Shown here in pieces: positions 1-7,753 of a stretch of 41,622 nucleotides of DNA (its first letter is position 1; each line of letters begins with the position of its first letter). Source of the stretch: Candidatus Woesearchaeota archaeon. Its GTDB lineage: Archaea > Nanobdellota > Nanobdellia > Woesearchaeales > SKIA01. The DNA lies in the NCBI GenBank assembly GCA_007117065.1, contig SKHI01000012.1, positions 1 through 41,622 of the forward strand. The letters run 5' to 3'. Position numbers and translations under genes: made by a program. Under the pieces are notes generated by a model. The model was given only the letters and a program-made list of their open reading frames with translations, was not told the origin of the DNA and searched no databases.

Positions 1-397
<397 letters not shown>

Positions 398-730
398 TTT
401 TTGTTGTTAGTCACAATTATTGTACTTATTGTTTTGGAATTGTCGTTTGTTCTCACATGCCTACTATGCTATGTAGGTTTCTACATAACACTTTGTAATA
501 CACAAGTATGATACTTGCATAAACATAATATGCCGTTTTGGCAGGAGGCGATAAATGAATTTTCTGCGTGTGCAGTTGTGAACCGAAGTTCGAAGAGATT
601 TATAAGTCTACCTATTTCGTCTTCTTCTTTTTTCTTTTTTCATACGCTTTCTTTGCCATTTCCATCGCATCTGGCCTTTTTTCTTCCAGCGTCGTGAACT
701 TCGTTTCATTACAGTAAGCGAATTTTATTT

Positions 731-740
731 TGTTTATAAG
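731..740 (-). promoter_or_regulatory. Candidate TATA box for the 16S rRNA transcript
   Basis: On the minus strand this reads cttataaaca, preceded by an A-rich stretch that could serve as a B-recognition element. It would place a transcription start near 706-712 and give a leader of about 310 nt ahead of the 16S gene. The 398-730 leader contains no convincing gene. It has a short hairpin (cctac/gtagg, 461-478) and long pyrimidine runs, as expected for a pre-rRNA leader. Another promoter further upstream cannot be excluded. Confidence 0.45.
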
Positions 741-967
741 GTTTTGTATTTATTTGGCACGTACAACAAAAAAATCATGGCAACGTACACATAGCCACCT
801 TTTTTTGTCAGGTCTTGCCAGCGCAACACATACATGCGCTCATCAGAAAGAACAACCACATTATCCGAGGAGTGCGCAACCAATTGCGCATCAGCAGAAA
901 AAAAGGCCTGCATACACAGAGCATGTGCGCCCTCATATCCCAAAACTATCAAAAAGGTGTTGCGCAC
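734..967 (-). CDS. Small ORF of unknown function (77 aa, doubtful)
   Basis: This GTG-started frame follows the winged-helix gene and overlaps its end by 35 nt. The translation is ordinary in composition, with a hydrophobic start (TFLIVLGYEG) and a hydrophobic patch near the C terminus (YVYVAMIFLLYV). No family is recognised. It could be a third member of the 1178-1741/933-1199 operon, or a chance frame in the rRNA upstream region. Its stop sits on the putative 16S TATA box, which is unusual and lowers confidence. Confidence 0.3.
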   Translation of the reverse strand: MRNTFLIVLGYEGAHALCMQAFFSADAQLVAHSSDNVVVLSDERMYVLRWQDLTKKGGYVYVAMIFLLYVPNKYKTL

Positions 968-1199
968 GTTTGTATTCTTGAAGAAACAGTCTTCCTTGCT
1001 CTGTTATTCGTATCAATTCACCAGTAACTTCCACAAGGGCATTCTCTTCAAGCTCATCAAGCAAGAGTTTCATTCGAGGATGGTTTAAGTTTGCCTTATA
1101 CATGAGATGTGTTGGCTTCTGATCTTTGCTGCTTAAAGCCTCTAACATATCTGCTATTGTTTCTCGTTTTGTTCGTTTCATATGCGCGCTATTCTCCAT
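933..1199 (-). CDS. Winged helix-turn-helix DNA-binding protein
   Basis: An 88-aa protein with the pattern of small archaeal winged-helix regulators. An N-terminal basic stretch (KRTKRET) leads into helix 1 (IADMLEAL), then a helix with THLMYKANL, a recognition-type segment (LLLDELEENALVEV), and the wing ending in ITEQGRLFLQEY. The length and the T-x-x-G-x-x-F/L ending are typical of the archaeal HTH_45-like group; the assignment to that group is from memory of the family. Its start overlaps the end of the membrane-protein gene by 22 nt, so the two are co-transcribed. Regulatory target unknown. Confidence 0.75.
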   Translation of the reverse strand: MENSAHMKRTKRETIADMLEALSSKDQKPTHLMYKANLNHPRMKLLLDELEENALVEVTGELIRITEQGRLFLQEYKRAQHLFDSFGI

Positions 1200-1741
1200 A
1201 ACATGCTAAACAATAGAAAGAATGCAAGCAATTGCAACATACTTGAAAAGAGCGTGGTAAATGAGAAGAGGAGTGTGAGGTGTGAAAGCAAAAGTACGAT
1301 AAAAGCAACATAGACAAGCAGCGCGTTCGTGCTATTTTTTTGTAAAAAGTTCCGATAAAATTTGTGTGCAAGCAGACTTAACAGAATGATTGCAACCACG
1401 TGCGTGATGACTGGAATAGTTATTGCGAGCAGAGAGGTCTGAAAAACTGCGATGAGAGCGAGCACTCTTGAGCCAGGAGTGGTTGTTTTTTCTACCGCAA
1501 GTAACAGAAGCGTGTACGCTCCAAGGATACTCACATCATACAGTATTCGTAGAAATTCCTGTGATAACAGCGTATTTTGCACGATTGTAGTACAAAGCGC
1601 CACCGCGATGAGTATCGAGCTTGCAAGAAAGGTACGACTCGGGGTTGAGCGGAGCACAGCGTGTGCTTTGTACGCCGCAAACACTAATGTTGCTGACGCA
1701 CAAAAACTCAATGTCGCAAGTATTGTTGCCGCTGCATCCAT
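1178..1741 (-). CDS. Polytopic membrane protein of unknown function
   Basis: A 187-aa protein that is nearly all hydrophobic, with about six predicted transmembrane helices (roughly residues 5-25, 38-55, 67-82, 92-120, 138-160 and 165-183) joined by short polar loops. No family recognised. A TATA-like element on the minus strand (attattaaat, about 1762-1771) lies about 26 nt before the ATG, suggesting a leaderless start. It overlaps the winged-helix gene downstream; membrane protein plus small wHTH pairs are common in DPANN genomes, but their role is unknown. Confidence 0.7.
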   Translation of the reverse strand: MDAAATILATLSFCASATLVFAAYKAHAVLRSTPSRTFLASSILIAVALCTTIVQNTLLSQEFLRILYDVSILGAYTLLLLAVEKTTTPGSRVLALIAVFQTSLLAITIPVITHVVAIILLSLLAHKFYRNFLQKNSTNALLVYVAFIVLLLSHLTLLFSFTTLFSSMLQLLAFFLLFSMLWRIARI

Positions 1742-1809
1742 ACCAGGGTAAATGTGAAGAAGTATTTAATAATTAGGTATATCAACAAGAGAAATAAACA
1801 AAAATAATC

Positions 1810-1880
1810 TGCACCCAGCGGGAATTGAACCCGCGCCTCAGCCTTGGCAAGGCCGTATCATACCACTAGACTATGGGTGC
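1810..1880 (-). tRNA. tRNA-Gly (GCC)
   Basis: The minus strand folds into a full cloverleaf. The acceptor gcaccca pairs with tgggtgc, the anticodon stem is cggcc/ggctg (one G-U), and the loop ttgccaa gives anticodon GCC. The T-arm is gcggg-ttcaatt-cccgc. CCA is not encoded. A TATA box (tttataaatc on the minus strand, 1905-1914) lies about 28 nt upstream of the mature 5' end. No intron. Confidence 0.95.
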
Positions 1881-1980
1881 GTACAACTGTAAATTCTGTC
1901 TTGATTTATAAATCTTTCAATATCGCTACAAAACGATAAATCAAAGCACTTAAAAATACCTATTTGTTTCTTGCTGGTAC

Positions 1981-2102
1981 GGGCTCATAGCTTAATCTGG
2001 TAGAGCGCTGGTCTTATATGAGGCGACAAGCAGTACGCTTCTCGTTTACACTTGGGCTTCTGAGTGTACCAGTGGTTGAGGGTTCAAATCCCTTTGGGCC
2101 CA
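1981..2102 (+). tRNA. tRNA-Ile (UAU) with a 48-nt intron
   Basis: Acceptor gggctca pairs with tgggccc (one G-U), the D-arm is normal, the anticodon stem is ctggt/accag, and the T-arm is gaggg-ttcaaat-ccctt. The anticodon loop is interrupted after position 37; the spliced loop is cttata+t, giving anticodon UAU (2015-2017), which reads the Ile codon AUA directly. A TATA-like ttaaaaatac (1950-1959) lies about 26 nt upstream. Most archaea decode AUA with a CAU tRNA carrying agmatidine made by TiaS; a UAU tRNA-Ile is a rarer solution known from Nanoarchaeum. CCA is not encoded. Confidence 0.9.
2019..2066 (+). other. tRNA-Ile intron with canonical bulge-helix-bulge
   Basis: The splice sites form a standard archaeal BHB. 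A 4-bp central helix pairs ctta (2013-2016) with tgag (2061-2064), flanked by 3-nt bulges tat (2017-2019) and tgt (2065-2067). The inner helix pairs gaggc (2020-2024) with gcttc (2056-2060). Cutting between the second and third base of each bulge releases 2019-2066 and joins position 37 to 38. The homing-enzyme-free intron is too short to code. Confidence 0.85.
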
Positions 2103-2134
2103 TCTTTTTTAAATTGCTACTGCTTATCTCGTGT

Positions 2135-2518
2135 ATGAAACGTTTTTCCGCACTCGCATACACAGGCGATACGTTTTATCACGGCTAGTGTCTTATTGAT
2201 AGGGAACATAATATCGCGTATGTAGCAGATAACCTAACTTAGTGTCCAAGAAAGTTCATATTCTGTACATACACCAGATAACTCTACAACTAGGAGCTCA
2301 AGAACCGTATTTCCATATTCGTACAACACCTTCAGAATTCGCAGAAGAGCAAGACACCACCATGCCTAAGCAGTTTAGCGCATACCAACCCGCAACTTTG
2401 TCTGATTACGAGAATACAATACATTCAAAAAACTTCTGACCAGCGAAAAGCACAATTAGATTTGTTTCCGCATATTCCGCGTTCACAAACGCATTTTTCT
2501 GTGCATGAAGATATCTAG
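2135..2518 (+). pseudogene. Decayed gene: in-frame TAG and two frameshifts
   Basis: A TATA-like ttttttaaat (2105-2114) sits about 25 nt before an ATG at 2135, the spacing seen at intact genes here. The frame opens MKRFSALAYTGDTFYHG, meets TAG at 2186, and continues open for 17 codons to TAG at 2240. The adjacent frame (from about 2233) then runs on as a natural-looking sequence (KKVHILYIHQITLQLGAQ and onward) until about 2415. A third frame takes over (QKTSDQRKAQLDLF) and ends at 2516-2518. Together the pieces suggest an original protein of about 130 aa. No family is recognised. The 3' end overlaps the metallophosphoesterase gene by 36 nt. Reconstruction is by eye and tentative. Confidence 0.4.
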
Positions 2519-3544
2519 ACTGTTCATATAGTTTCGTTGGATAATTGCTAATTGATCTTGACTAGGTACAGGAGTGCTTGTTGGTTTGAGTGCAGTAATT
2601 GTTGTCGTTCTTGTATGCACGTCATATACTGTTATTACTTCTCCTATCTCTAACAAATTATAAATACCTCCTTGTAGACCTGCATTGTTTAGGATATAAT
2701 GCGTGTTATCAGTGTATATGTGTTGTGTAAAGCTCCAGTGATTATGGCTTTGTATCCAGATGATATCTTGCACCTTAGTTTCCTGTATAAATGCGTTTAT
2801 TGCTGGCGATAGCGGTGCAAAAAAACCTGTTTGTCTATCGTAATCTCCTTGCGTATGATTATAGATAATAATATGTTGTGCACTCGTAAGAAGTTGTTTT
2901 GCTTGTTGTATGAGTTCTTTTGTTTTATGCTCTTGTGCGTGGGCAGGGCGCGTGTTTCCTATTGCGTCATGACTCTCTCCTGGTATGGGCAGAATGAGGG
3001 TGTTTTGTTGTATGAGCGGTTTGTGTCTTATGTACGCGAATGCGTGTGTGAGCTCCAGTAGTGCAAGTTGTTGTTCGTGTCGAGCAAATATGTCGTGTAG
3101 GGATTCTTGGTTTGGTATACTGGGAAGTTCTTGTTCTGTGAGGAATGCAAGTTCTTGTAGCACAAGAAAGTGATGTGGGCTTTCATGATTTCCCATATTC
3201 CATAGGGTGTACTTTTGTTCTGAGAATTTTTTCAACGTAGTAACCACCCATTCATATCGTTCTTCGACATATGCTATGACCGCTTGTTCGGTCAGGGCTG
3301 CGCCCCAGGAATACTCTGCAGCCCATTTTGGTGCAGCTTGTTTCAAATACGTCTTTTTTTGATCTCTTGTAATAGGCGTTGTATGCTCTCTGCTTCTTTC
3401 GAGTGAGAAAATTCCCAGTAAATCCCCATTAATAACGATCGCATCAACCTCATATGTTGGAAGTATTCGCTGTACTACGTCTTCATATATTTCGTCAATA
3501 ATGTGTGGAGCGTGTGTGTCGCTTATGATAACGTGGCGCATCAT
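2483..3544 (-). CDS. Calcineurin-like metallophosphoesterase
   Basis: A 353-aa protein with all the metal-binding motifs of this superfamily in order: SDTHAPH (D9, H11), NGD (D41), GNHE (N119, H120), a later His in IIIYNHTQG, and a closing pair in QSHNHW. It should be a cytoplasmic, two-metal phosphoesterase. The substrate cannot be told from sequence, though the layout resembles UDP-sugar or DNA/nucleotide phosphoesterases. There is no signal peptide. The ATG overlaps the stop of the upstream inositol-phosphatase gene (ATGA, 3541-3544), so the two are translationally coupled and probably act in related sugar-phosphate or nucleotide turnover. A second in-frame ATG follows immediately. Confidence 0.85.
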   Translation of the reverse strand: MMRHVIISDTHAPHIIDEIYEDVVQRILPTYEVDAIVINGDLLGIFSLERSREHTTPITRDQKKTYLKQAAPKWAAEYSWGAALTEQAVIAYVEERYEWVVTTLKKFSEQKYTLWNMGNHESPHHFLVLQELAFLTEQELPSIPNQESLHDIFARHEQQLALLELTHAFAYIRHKPLIQQNTLILPIPGESHDAIGNTRPAHAQEHKTKELIQQAKQLLTSAQHIIIYNHTQGDYDRQTGFFAPLSPAINAFIQETKVQDIIWIQSHNHWSFTQHIYTDNTHYILNNAGLQGGIYNLLEIGEVITVYDVHTRTTTITALKPTSTPVPSQDQLAIIQRNYMNSLDIFMHRKMRL

Positions 3545-4269
3545 GGCAGCTCTATTCCTGGAGCTGTTGCTTTAATACTTCTTGTTGCTGGGTCTTGCCA
3601 CGACTCTCCATTCCAACCTGTTATCGTACACCCTGCCTCTGCTGCTATAAGGCATCCTGGAAGGAAATCCCATGGTTGTATTTCATATCCTATAAACGCC
3701 ACAAGATTTGCGTCTGCCAGCATACACAGCTCTAGGTTTGCGCTTCCGAGTCTGCGAAAGTCTCTTGTCGCCAGTTTATACGTTTTATATAGCGAATGCA
3801 TGTATTCTATTGCTTCAGGCATGTTTGCATGGCAGAATCCCACCATTCCTTCTTTGAGCAGTTGTCGTTTTGCGTGTATGGGTTGACGGTTTTTTGTTGC
3901 TCCTTTTCCTTTTTCTGCTATGTATATATTGTTTGTAATGTGTGCCTTTACTCCTGCTGCCACTACAGTATTCCTATAAAGGAGCGCTATTGCTGTGCAG
4001 AATAGTGGTATTTGATGCACGTAATTTGTGGTTCCATCTATTGGGTCTATGACCCATTGATAGTCGCTTTCTTCTCGTACCTTTGCTTGTTCTTCTCCTC
4101 GAATTCCGTGTGTTGGATAGCGCGATTGTATTTTTTGTCTGATCTCTTGTTCTATATCTTTGTCCGTTTGCGTTACGAGTTCTCGGGGACTTTTTTCTAT
4201 CGAGAGAGAGATGGGATATGGGACGGACAGTTCTTCGAGTATTTCTTGTATGAAGCCAACATAAGACAT
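3541..4269 (-). CDS. Inositol-1-phosphatase / fructose-1,6-bisphosphatase family enzyme
   Basis: This 242-aa protein carries the Li+-sensitive, Mg2+-dependent phosphatase signature: GEE (E59, E60), WVIDPIDGTTN (D75, D78), and the C-terminal WDFLPG (D201). Archaeal members (type IV FBPase) often hydrolyse both inositol-1-phosphate and fructose-1,6-bisphosphate. With an alpha-glucan phosphorylase and phosphoglucose isomerase nearby, a gluconeogenic role is plausible but not proven. A TATA-like cttaaaaatc (about 4290-4300 on the minus strand) lies 26 nt before the ATG. It is the first gene of a two-gene operon with the metallophosphoesterase. Confidence 0.9.
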   Translation of the reverse strand: MSYVGFIQEILEELSVPYPISLSIEKSPRELVTQTDKDIEQEIRQKIQSRYPTHGIRGEEQAKVREESDYQWVIDPIDGTTNYVHQIPLFCTAIALLYRNTVVAAGVKAHITNNIYIAEKGKGATKNRQPIHAKRQLLKEGMVGFCHANMPEAIEYMHSLYKTYKLATRDFRRLGSANLELCMLADANLVAFIGYEIQPWDFLPGCLIAAEAGCTITGWNGESWQDPATRSIKATAPGIELP

Positions 4270-4315
4270 GAAGTAATGATAACGAGATGATTTTTAAGTG
4301 TTGTTGAACAATACG

Positions 4316-4321
4316 TTTATA
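4316..4321 (+). promoter_or_regulatory. TATA box of tRNA-Glu
   Basis: The sequence tttata, within acgtttataaac, is about 29 nt upstream of the mature tRNA 5' end, the usual archaeal spacing. The tRNA promoter therefore lies outside the repeat-bounded cassette and was unaffected by its arrival. Confidence 0.6.
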
Positions 4322-4349
4322 AACAACAAGTAAATTTCTCTAATTGATT

Positions 4350-4424
4350 GCCCCGTTGGTGTAGTCCGGCCAATCATTCCGCCCTTTCGAGGCGGAGACT
4401 CGGGTTCGAATCCCGGACGGGGCA
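4350..4424 (+). tRNA. tRNA-Glu (UUC)
   Basis: Complete cloverleaf: acceptor gccccgt/acggggc, anticodon stem ccgcc/ggcgg with loop ctttcga giving anticodon UUC, and T-arm cgggttcgaatcccg. The body closely matches the usual archaeal tRNA-Glu pattern. CCA is not encoded and there is no intron. From base 4411, within the T-arm, its sequence belongs to a 57-bp direct repeat whose second copy is at 5942, so this tRNA is the likely integration site of the adjoining cassette. Confidence 0.95.
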
Positions 4425-4467
4425 TCGTTTTATTATCTTCCTCATACAAATATTCTTGTCAGCGTTA
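4411..4467 (+). repeat. 57-bp direct repeat, left copy (attL-like)
   Basis: Contains the 3' 14 nt of tRNA-Glu plus 43 nt of flank. Identical at every base to 5942-5998; identity stops one base after each copy (c at 4468, t at 5999). The methyltransferase gene ends exactly here (stop at 4465-4467 on the minus strand). Confidence 0.9.
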
Positions 4468-5115
4468 CTTTTTACACTCAAACAACAGAGCATGTACGAA
4501 GTCGTTTTTTCCGCTGAGTTCATGAATTCTTGTTTCAAGAAATCCTGCATTGTACAAATTTTCTTGATAAACACCTATGGGATTGTGGAAGTCACGTATT
4601 CCAACATCTCGAAGTTTACCGTCTTCGTCTTCAAGTAAGACTGTAAATGGGATGTCTTTTCTCTCATATTTAAACTGTTCATCAAAAACAACCTTATAGC
4701 CTGGTAGATCTTCTCGATGTCGTGTCTGCGGGTTTGTTATAGTAAAGTAAAATGTCCCTTGGTTTCGTAGTGAATACTGGATGTTTTTGAATGCAGCCTT
4801 AATCTGCTCAGCCTTTAATTCTGTAAATACATAGTTTGCTGCGATTACATCTATTCCTAAGTATTGTTCCATAACTCCAGAGTCAGTAACATCGCCCAGC
4901 ACTACATTGTTACCTCTTTTTTGAGCAAATTCAACCATGGATCTATTTATGTCGATTCCTCGGGAGTTATCATATCTATTTAGCATATCTCCAGATCCGC
5001 ACCCTATCTCTAGTAGTGAGTTTGGAGAGCGCGCTGCAATTAGTCCATGCATGGCTTCGTTGTCTTGTTCTCGTTGGTTTTCTGGTTGTTTGTAGAATAA
5101 TTCTGCGTTTTCCAT
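4465..5115 (-). CDS. Class I SAM-dependent methyltransferase
   Basis: A 216-aa protein starting MENAELFYKQ. The SAM-binding motif I is LLEIGCGSGDML (about residues 34-45), followed by an acidic motif II region (GIDINRSM), a GDVTD segment and an IDVIAANYVF strand. It looks like a small-molecule or lipid methyltransferase of the UbiE/Methyltransf_11 type; the substrate is unknown. Upstream in-frame codons to 5205 exist but lie beyond the promoter: an A/T-rich TATA-like element at 5136-5145 is about 25 nt before this ATG. It is divergent from the TrmB gene, which probably regulates it, and both lie within the repeat-bounded cassette. Confidence 0.85.
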   Translation of the reverse strand: MENAELFYKQPENQREQDNEAMHGLIAARSPNSLLEIGCGSGDMLNRYDNSRGIDINRSMVEFAQKRGNNVVLGDVTDSGVMEQYLGIDVIAANYVFTELKAEQIKAAFKNIQYSLRNQGTFYFTITNPQTRHREDLPGYKVVFDEQFKYERKDIPFTVLLEDEDGKLRDVGIRDFHNPIGVYQENLYNAGFLETRIHELSGKNDFVHALLFECKK

Positions 5116-5135
5116 ACTACTATAGTAGAGTAACA

Positions 5136-5145
5136 AAATATAATA
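5136..5145. promoter_or_regulatory. Shared TATA-like element between the cassette's divergent genes
   Basis: The stretch aaaatataat is A/T-only and nearly symmetric. It is about 25 nt from the methyltransferase ATG (5115) and 22-31 nt from the two candidate TrmB starts (5162, 5171). With only 46 bp between the genes there is room for a single promoter core, so the regulator could control both genes by binding here. Confidence 0.5.
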
Positions 5146-5161
5146 AACAGTTGTCACATAT

Positions 5162-5911
5162 ATGACTACTATGATACAAGACGCTCTTGAGGCATATGGG
5201 CTCAATCAAAATGAGATCAAAGTATTTCTAGCGCTTGTAGACATCGGAGGAGGCTTTGCAAGAGATCTTATCGATTCTACAAAACTACACAAAAACATCG
5301 TGTACGATAATCTCTACAAACTCCAAGAAAAAGGTCTTGTATCCGAAATAATCATTGAATCCAAGAAATACTTCCAATGCGAAAGCCCTCAAGCGATTCA
5401 AGAGTTCATCACACAAAAAAAGAAAAAATTTAATACATACGATCAAGCGATTCAAGAGTTACAAGAAGACATACAGCAGAAGAAACAACTACCGCAAAAA
5501 ACATCTACTCGGATGTACACAGGAATTAGTGGAATCAAGCAAATATTCAGCGAAGAGATAGAAATCGGAGAAGATTATTTGCATATAGGAGCGCCAAAAG
5601 AATCAGTGGAGCTATTGGGCGTGCATTTCTGGAAGAATTTTATACGGAAACAAGAAGAGAAGAATATTAGAGGAAAAATCTTATTTAACGAATCATTGAG
5701 AACGTACGCAAATTCAATACATCACGAACTCAACAACATAAGATTCCTTGAAGAACATTTTGAGCCACTGACAGAAATCTGTATTTATGCAAACCAAGTA
5801 GCAATAATTGTATGGTCACAAGAACCAATAGGGACAGTAATTGAAAACAAAGATGTTGCAGATAGCTACAAGAAATATTTTGAAATTCTCTGGAATCAAG
5901 CAAGAAAATAA
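5162..5911 (+). CDS. TrmB-family transcriptional regulator
   Basis: A 249-aa protein with the TrmB layout. An N-terminal winged helix spans about residues 5-75 (EAYGLNQNEIKVFLALVDIG, then a helix around KLHKNIVYDNLYKLQEKGLV). A coiled-coil linker of about residues 80-110 (KKKKFNTYDQAIQELQEDI) leads to a C-terminal ligand-sensing domain of the phospholipase-D-like fold (YLHIGAPKESVELLG, IVWSQEPIGTVIEN). Family members respond to sugars or metabolites in archaea; the ligand here is unknown. The start may be 5162 or 5171. It is divergent from the methyltransferase and inside the repeat-bounded cassette, so it is likely the local regulator. Confidence 0.85.
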   Translation: MTTMIQDALEAYGLNQNEIKVFLALVDIGGGFARDLIDSTKLHKNIVYDNLYKLQEKGLVSEIIIESKKYFQCESPQAIQEFITQKKKKFNTYDQAIQELQEDIQQKKQLPQKTSTRMYTGISGIKQIFSEEIEIGEDYLHIGAPKESVELLGVHFWKNFIRKQEEKNIRGKILFNESLRTYANSIHHELNNIRFLEEHFEPLTEICIYANQVAIIVWSQEPIGTVIENKDVADSYKKYFEILWNQARK

Positions 5912-5941
5912 TACATTCTCCGAGTTCAATTTATATACAAG

Positions 5942-5998
5942 TCCCGGACGGGGCATCGTTTTATTATCTTCCTCATACAAATATTCTTGTCAGCGTTA
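5942..5998 (+). repeat. 57-bp direct repeat, right copy (attR-like tRNA-Glu fragment)
   Basis: An exact copy of 4411-4467. It begins with the last 14 nt of tRNA-Glu with no tRNA body before it (only TrmB-gene flank), so it is an orphan tRNA 3' end. It lies in the 310-bp gap 5912-6221; the rest of that gap shows no supported gene apart from the promoter of the next gene near 6194-6199. Confidence 0.9.
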
Positions 5999-6221
5999 TT
6001 TGTGTTTATAATGCATTGTTTCATGAGAGCACATCCACTCATTAAGGGAGTCATAACCCCGACCATGCAGTGAATCAGCCACCTATTCTCGTTTCTCATT
6101 GCGTATATGATGCCTTCGACAGTACTATGGTGCAACGTTGGAACGGTTTGGTAGCAATGCTACCTTTCGCAGTCAATAATTTTTTCGTAAGATTCTTATA
6201 GGCACATTCTTCTCTTATGAG

Positions 6222-6707
6222 ATGCCAGAACTGCAATTTACGCGTAAACCGTATTTGTTTGATGCTATTACTCCTGTTCTTGGACATTATCTTCTTCGCT
6301 TCGGAGTGGGAGGAGTTGTATCTTATTTACTGTTCTGGCTTATTCGTCCATTCTATCCAGTAAATATGTCTGCTTTATTCTGGTGGCTTGTTGGTATAGT
6401 GCTCTTTTTTTCTGTTCTCGCAATCAAAGCGCGCATCATCACGCTTAGTGCTACGCGGTACATGTTTTACGATACCCACATTGTTCGCGAAGTTCGCTTA
6501 GTTTCTGTGCGTAAAACCAGTATGCCTGTAAAGCAGATTATTAAGGTTACCAATCACTCTTCTTTTTGGAACCGCCTTACAGGCGCATCCGATATCGTCT
6601 TGCACGTCGCTCATCCTGAGCGGACAGAAGATTTTGTACTGTCCTCCATTAAGAACGCTGATGATGTCGAGCACAAGATTTATGCATTAATTAAGAAGAA
6701 GCATTAA
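6222..6707 (+). CDS. Membrane-anchored bacterial-type PH domain protein
   Basis: A 161-aa protein. Two adjacent transmembrane helices (about residues 22-42 and 49-68) are followed by a beta-rich domain with the bPH pattern (KARIITLSATRYMFYD, IVREVRLVSVRKTSM, VKQIIKVTNHSSFWNRL, DIVLHVAHPE, FVLSSIKNADDVEHKI). Such proteins are common membrane-associated scaffolds in archaea; the function is not defined. A TATA-like attcttata (about 6191-6199) lies about 25 nt before the ATG. The stop overlaps that of the convergent coiled-coil gene (TTAA, 6704-6707). Confidence 0.75.
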   Translation: MPELQFTRKPYLFDAITPVLGHYLLRFGVGGVVSYLLFWLIRPFYPVNMSALFWWLVGIVLFFSVLAIKARIITLSATRYMFYDTHIVREVRLVSVRKTSMPVKQIIKVTNHSSFWNRLTGASDIVLHVAHPERTEDFVLSSIKNADDVEHKIYALIKKKH

Positions 6708-7714
6708 GCAGCAAGTCTTTGCGCGGATTTTTCCTGTAACCGTTTTCTAGTTTGCTCATTGACGTCTATGAGTTTCTCTGCCAATGTACTAATTGAGTTA
6801 AGCATGTCATCTATTGCTACACTGCTCTTCGCATCTTCAGTAAGCACTAGCTCTATGTGTGCACAATTTTTTTTATACGTATCTATTGCTTTGTCTACTC
6901 GTTGTTTTGCTTGTCTTCCTACTCGTTCATTATTTTTTATATGTTCTGTGAATGATGCTAATGACTCAAGGAGATTTTTGTGCCGCTTATCCATAGCACC
7001 AAGCGCTCTTTCGAACAAAATAAATATCTTTCCCAGTTCTTTCTCGAGCGGTTTTAACGCTTTCATGTACCCGAGTAAGAGGAGAAATATATCTGATTGT
7101 ACCTCGTGTCTGGACAATTGATTTCTTATTTGACCATATTGAATGACTACTGGAGCAACTTTTTTCTTCAGTCTATTTACCCGGTAAGAAGCACTTTTTA
7201 GAAGAAAAAAGGTATCTGGTATACCAAACCATCCTTTTGCTCGTTTATCAAGATTTTTTAATGTTAAGTTCTGCTCCGTTTCTGCATCTTGTTTCCATTC
7301 TTGTTTGATAAAAGCAGCGAGCGCGTCATTAAAGGTTGTTATCTGTGCCTTTGTAAAAAGAGAATCATAGTTTCGAATATCCTGGATAAGAATAAATAAT
7401 ACATTATTTATGTCTTGCACTGTTTTTTTTCTCCTCTCAGTCGCCGAATATAAGCGCCGTTCTAGGAATTTTTCTAGTCCCGTCATTATTGTTTCAAGTT
7501 CTTGCAAATCATTCTCTAACGCAGCAATCTTTCTGTTAAGTAAGTATGTGAATACTGTTTTATTCTTTGGAATACGGTCAATGGTGCTTTGATCGTATTT
7601 GCTTAGTCTGTTGTATAGACGTTTAAATTCACGTTTATATTTCAGAACTATCCCTAATTCTCGCTCCAAATCTGCAAAAAAAGATTGCACTGAGTCAGGT
7701 GCTTGCTCATTCAT
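6704..7714 (-). CDS. Coiled-coil protein of unknown function
   Basis: 336 aa, almost wholly helical and charged, with no signal peptide or membrane segment. Helical runs with heptad-like leucines lie at about residues 15-45, 50-95, 175-230 and 235-325. No family recognised; it reads like a cytosolic scaffold or a bundle of long helices. A strong TATA (tatataaag, about 7737-7746 on the plus strand, read in reverse) is 27 nt before the ATG. It is convergent with the PH-domain gene. Confidence 0.75.
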   Translation of the reverse strand: MNEQAPDSVQSFFADLERELGIVLKYKREFKRLYNRLSKYDQSTIDRIPKNKTVFTYLLNRKIAALENDLQELETIMTGLEKFLERRLYSATERRKKTVQDINNVLFILIQDIRNYDSLFTKAQITTFNDALAAFIKQEWKQDAETEQNLTLKNLDKRAKGWFGIPDTFFLLKSASYRVNRLKKKVAPVVIQYGQIRNQLSRHEVQSDIFLLLLGYMKALKPLEKELGKIFILFERALGAMDKRHKNLLESLASFTEHIKNNERVGRQAKQRVDKAIDTYKKNCAHIELVLTEDAKSSVAIDDMLNSISTLAEKLIDVNEQTRKRLQEKSAQRLAA

Positions 7715-7753
7715 ACGTTACTTTGAACAACACAAGTATATAAAGAGTATTCT

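Larger units (their letters stand above)
4411..5998. mobile_element. Putative tRNA-Glu-targeted cassette (methyltransferase + TrmB regulator)
   Basis: Two perfect 57-bp direct repeats (4411-4467 and 5942-5998, offset 1531 bp) bound this segment. Each begins with the last 14 nt of tRNA-Glu and continues 43 nt beyond it. This is the architecture left by site-specific integration at a tRNA 3' end: an intact tRNA on one side and a displaced 3' fragment on the other. Inside are just two divergent genes and no integrase, so the element would need a recombinase from elsewhere. The methyltransferase stop codon falls at the very edge of the left repeat. A tandem duplication followed by divergence is the alternative explanation. 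Confidence 0.6.

Noticed and set aside
5926-6135. Minus-strand 69-codon frame across the right direct repeat
   Set aside because: It reads through the orphan tRNA fragment, has no promoter spacing, and no family resemblance.
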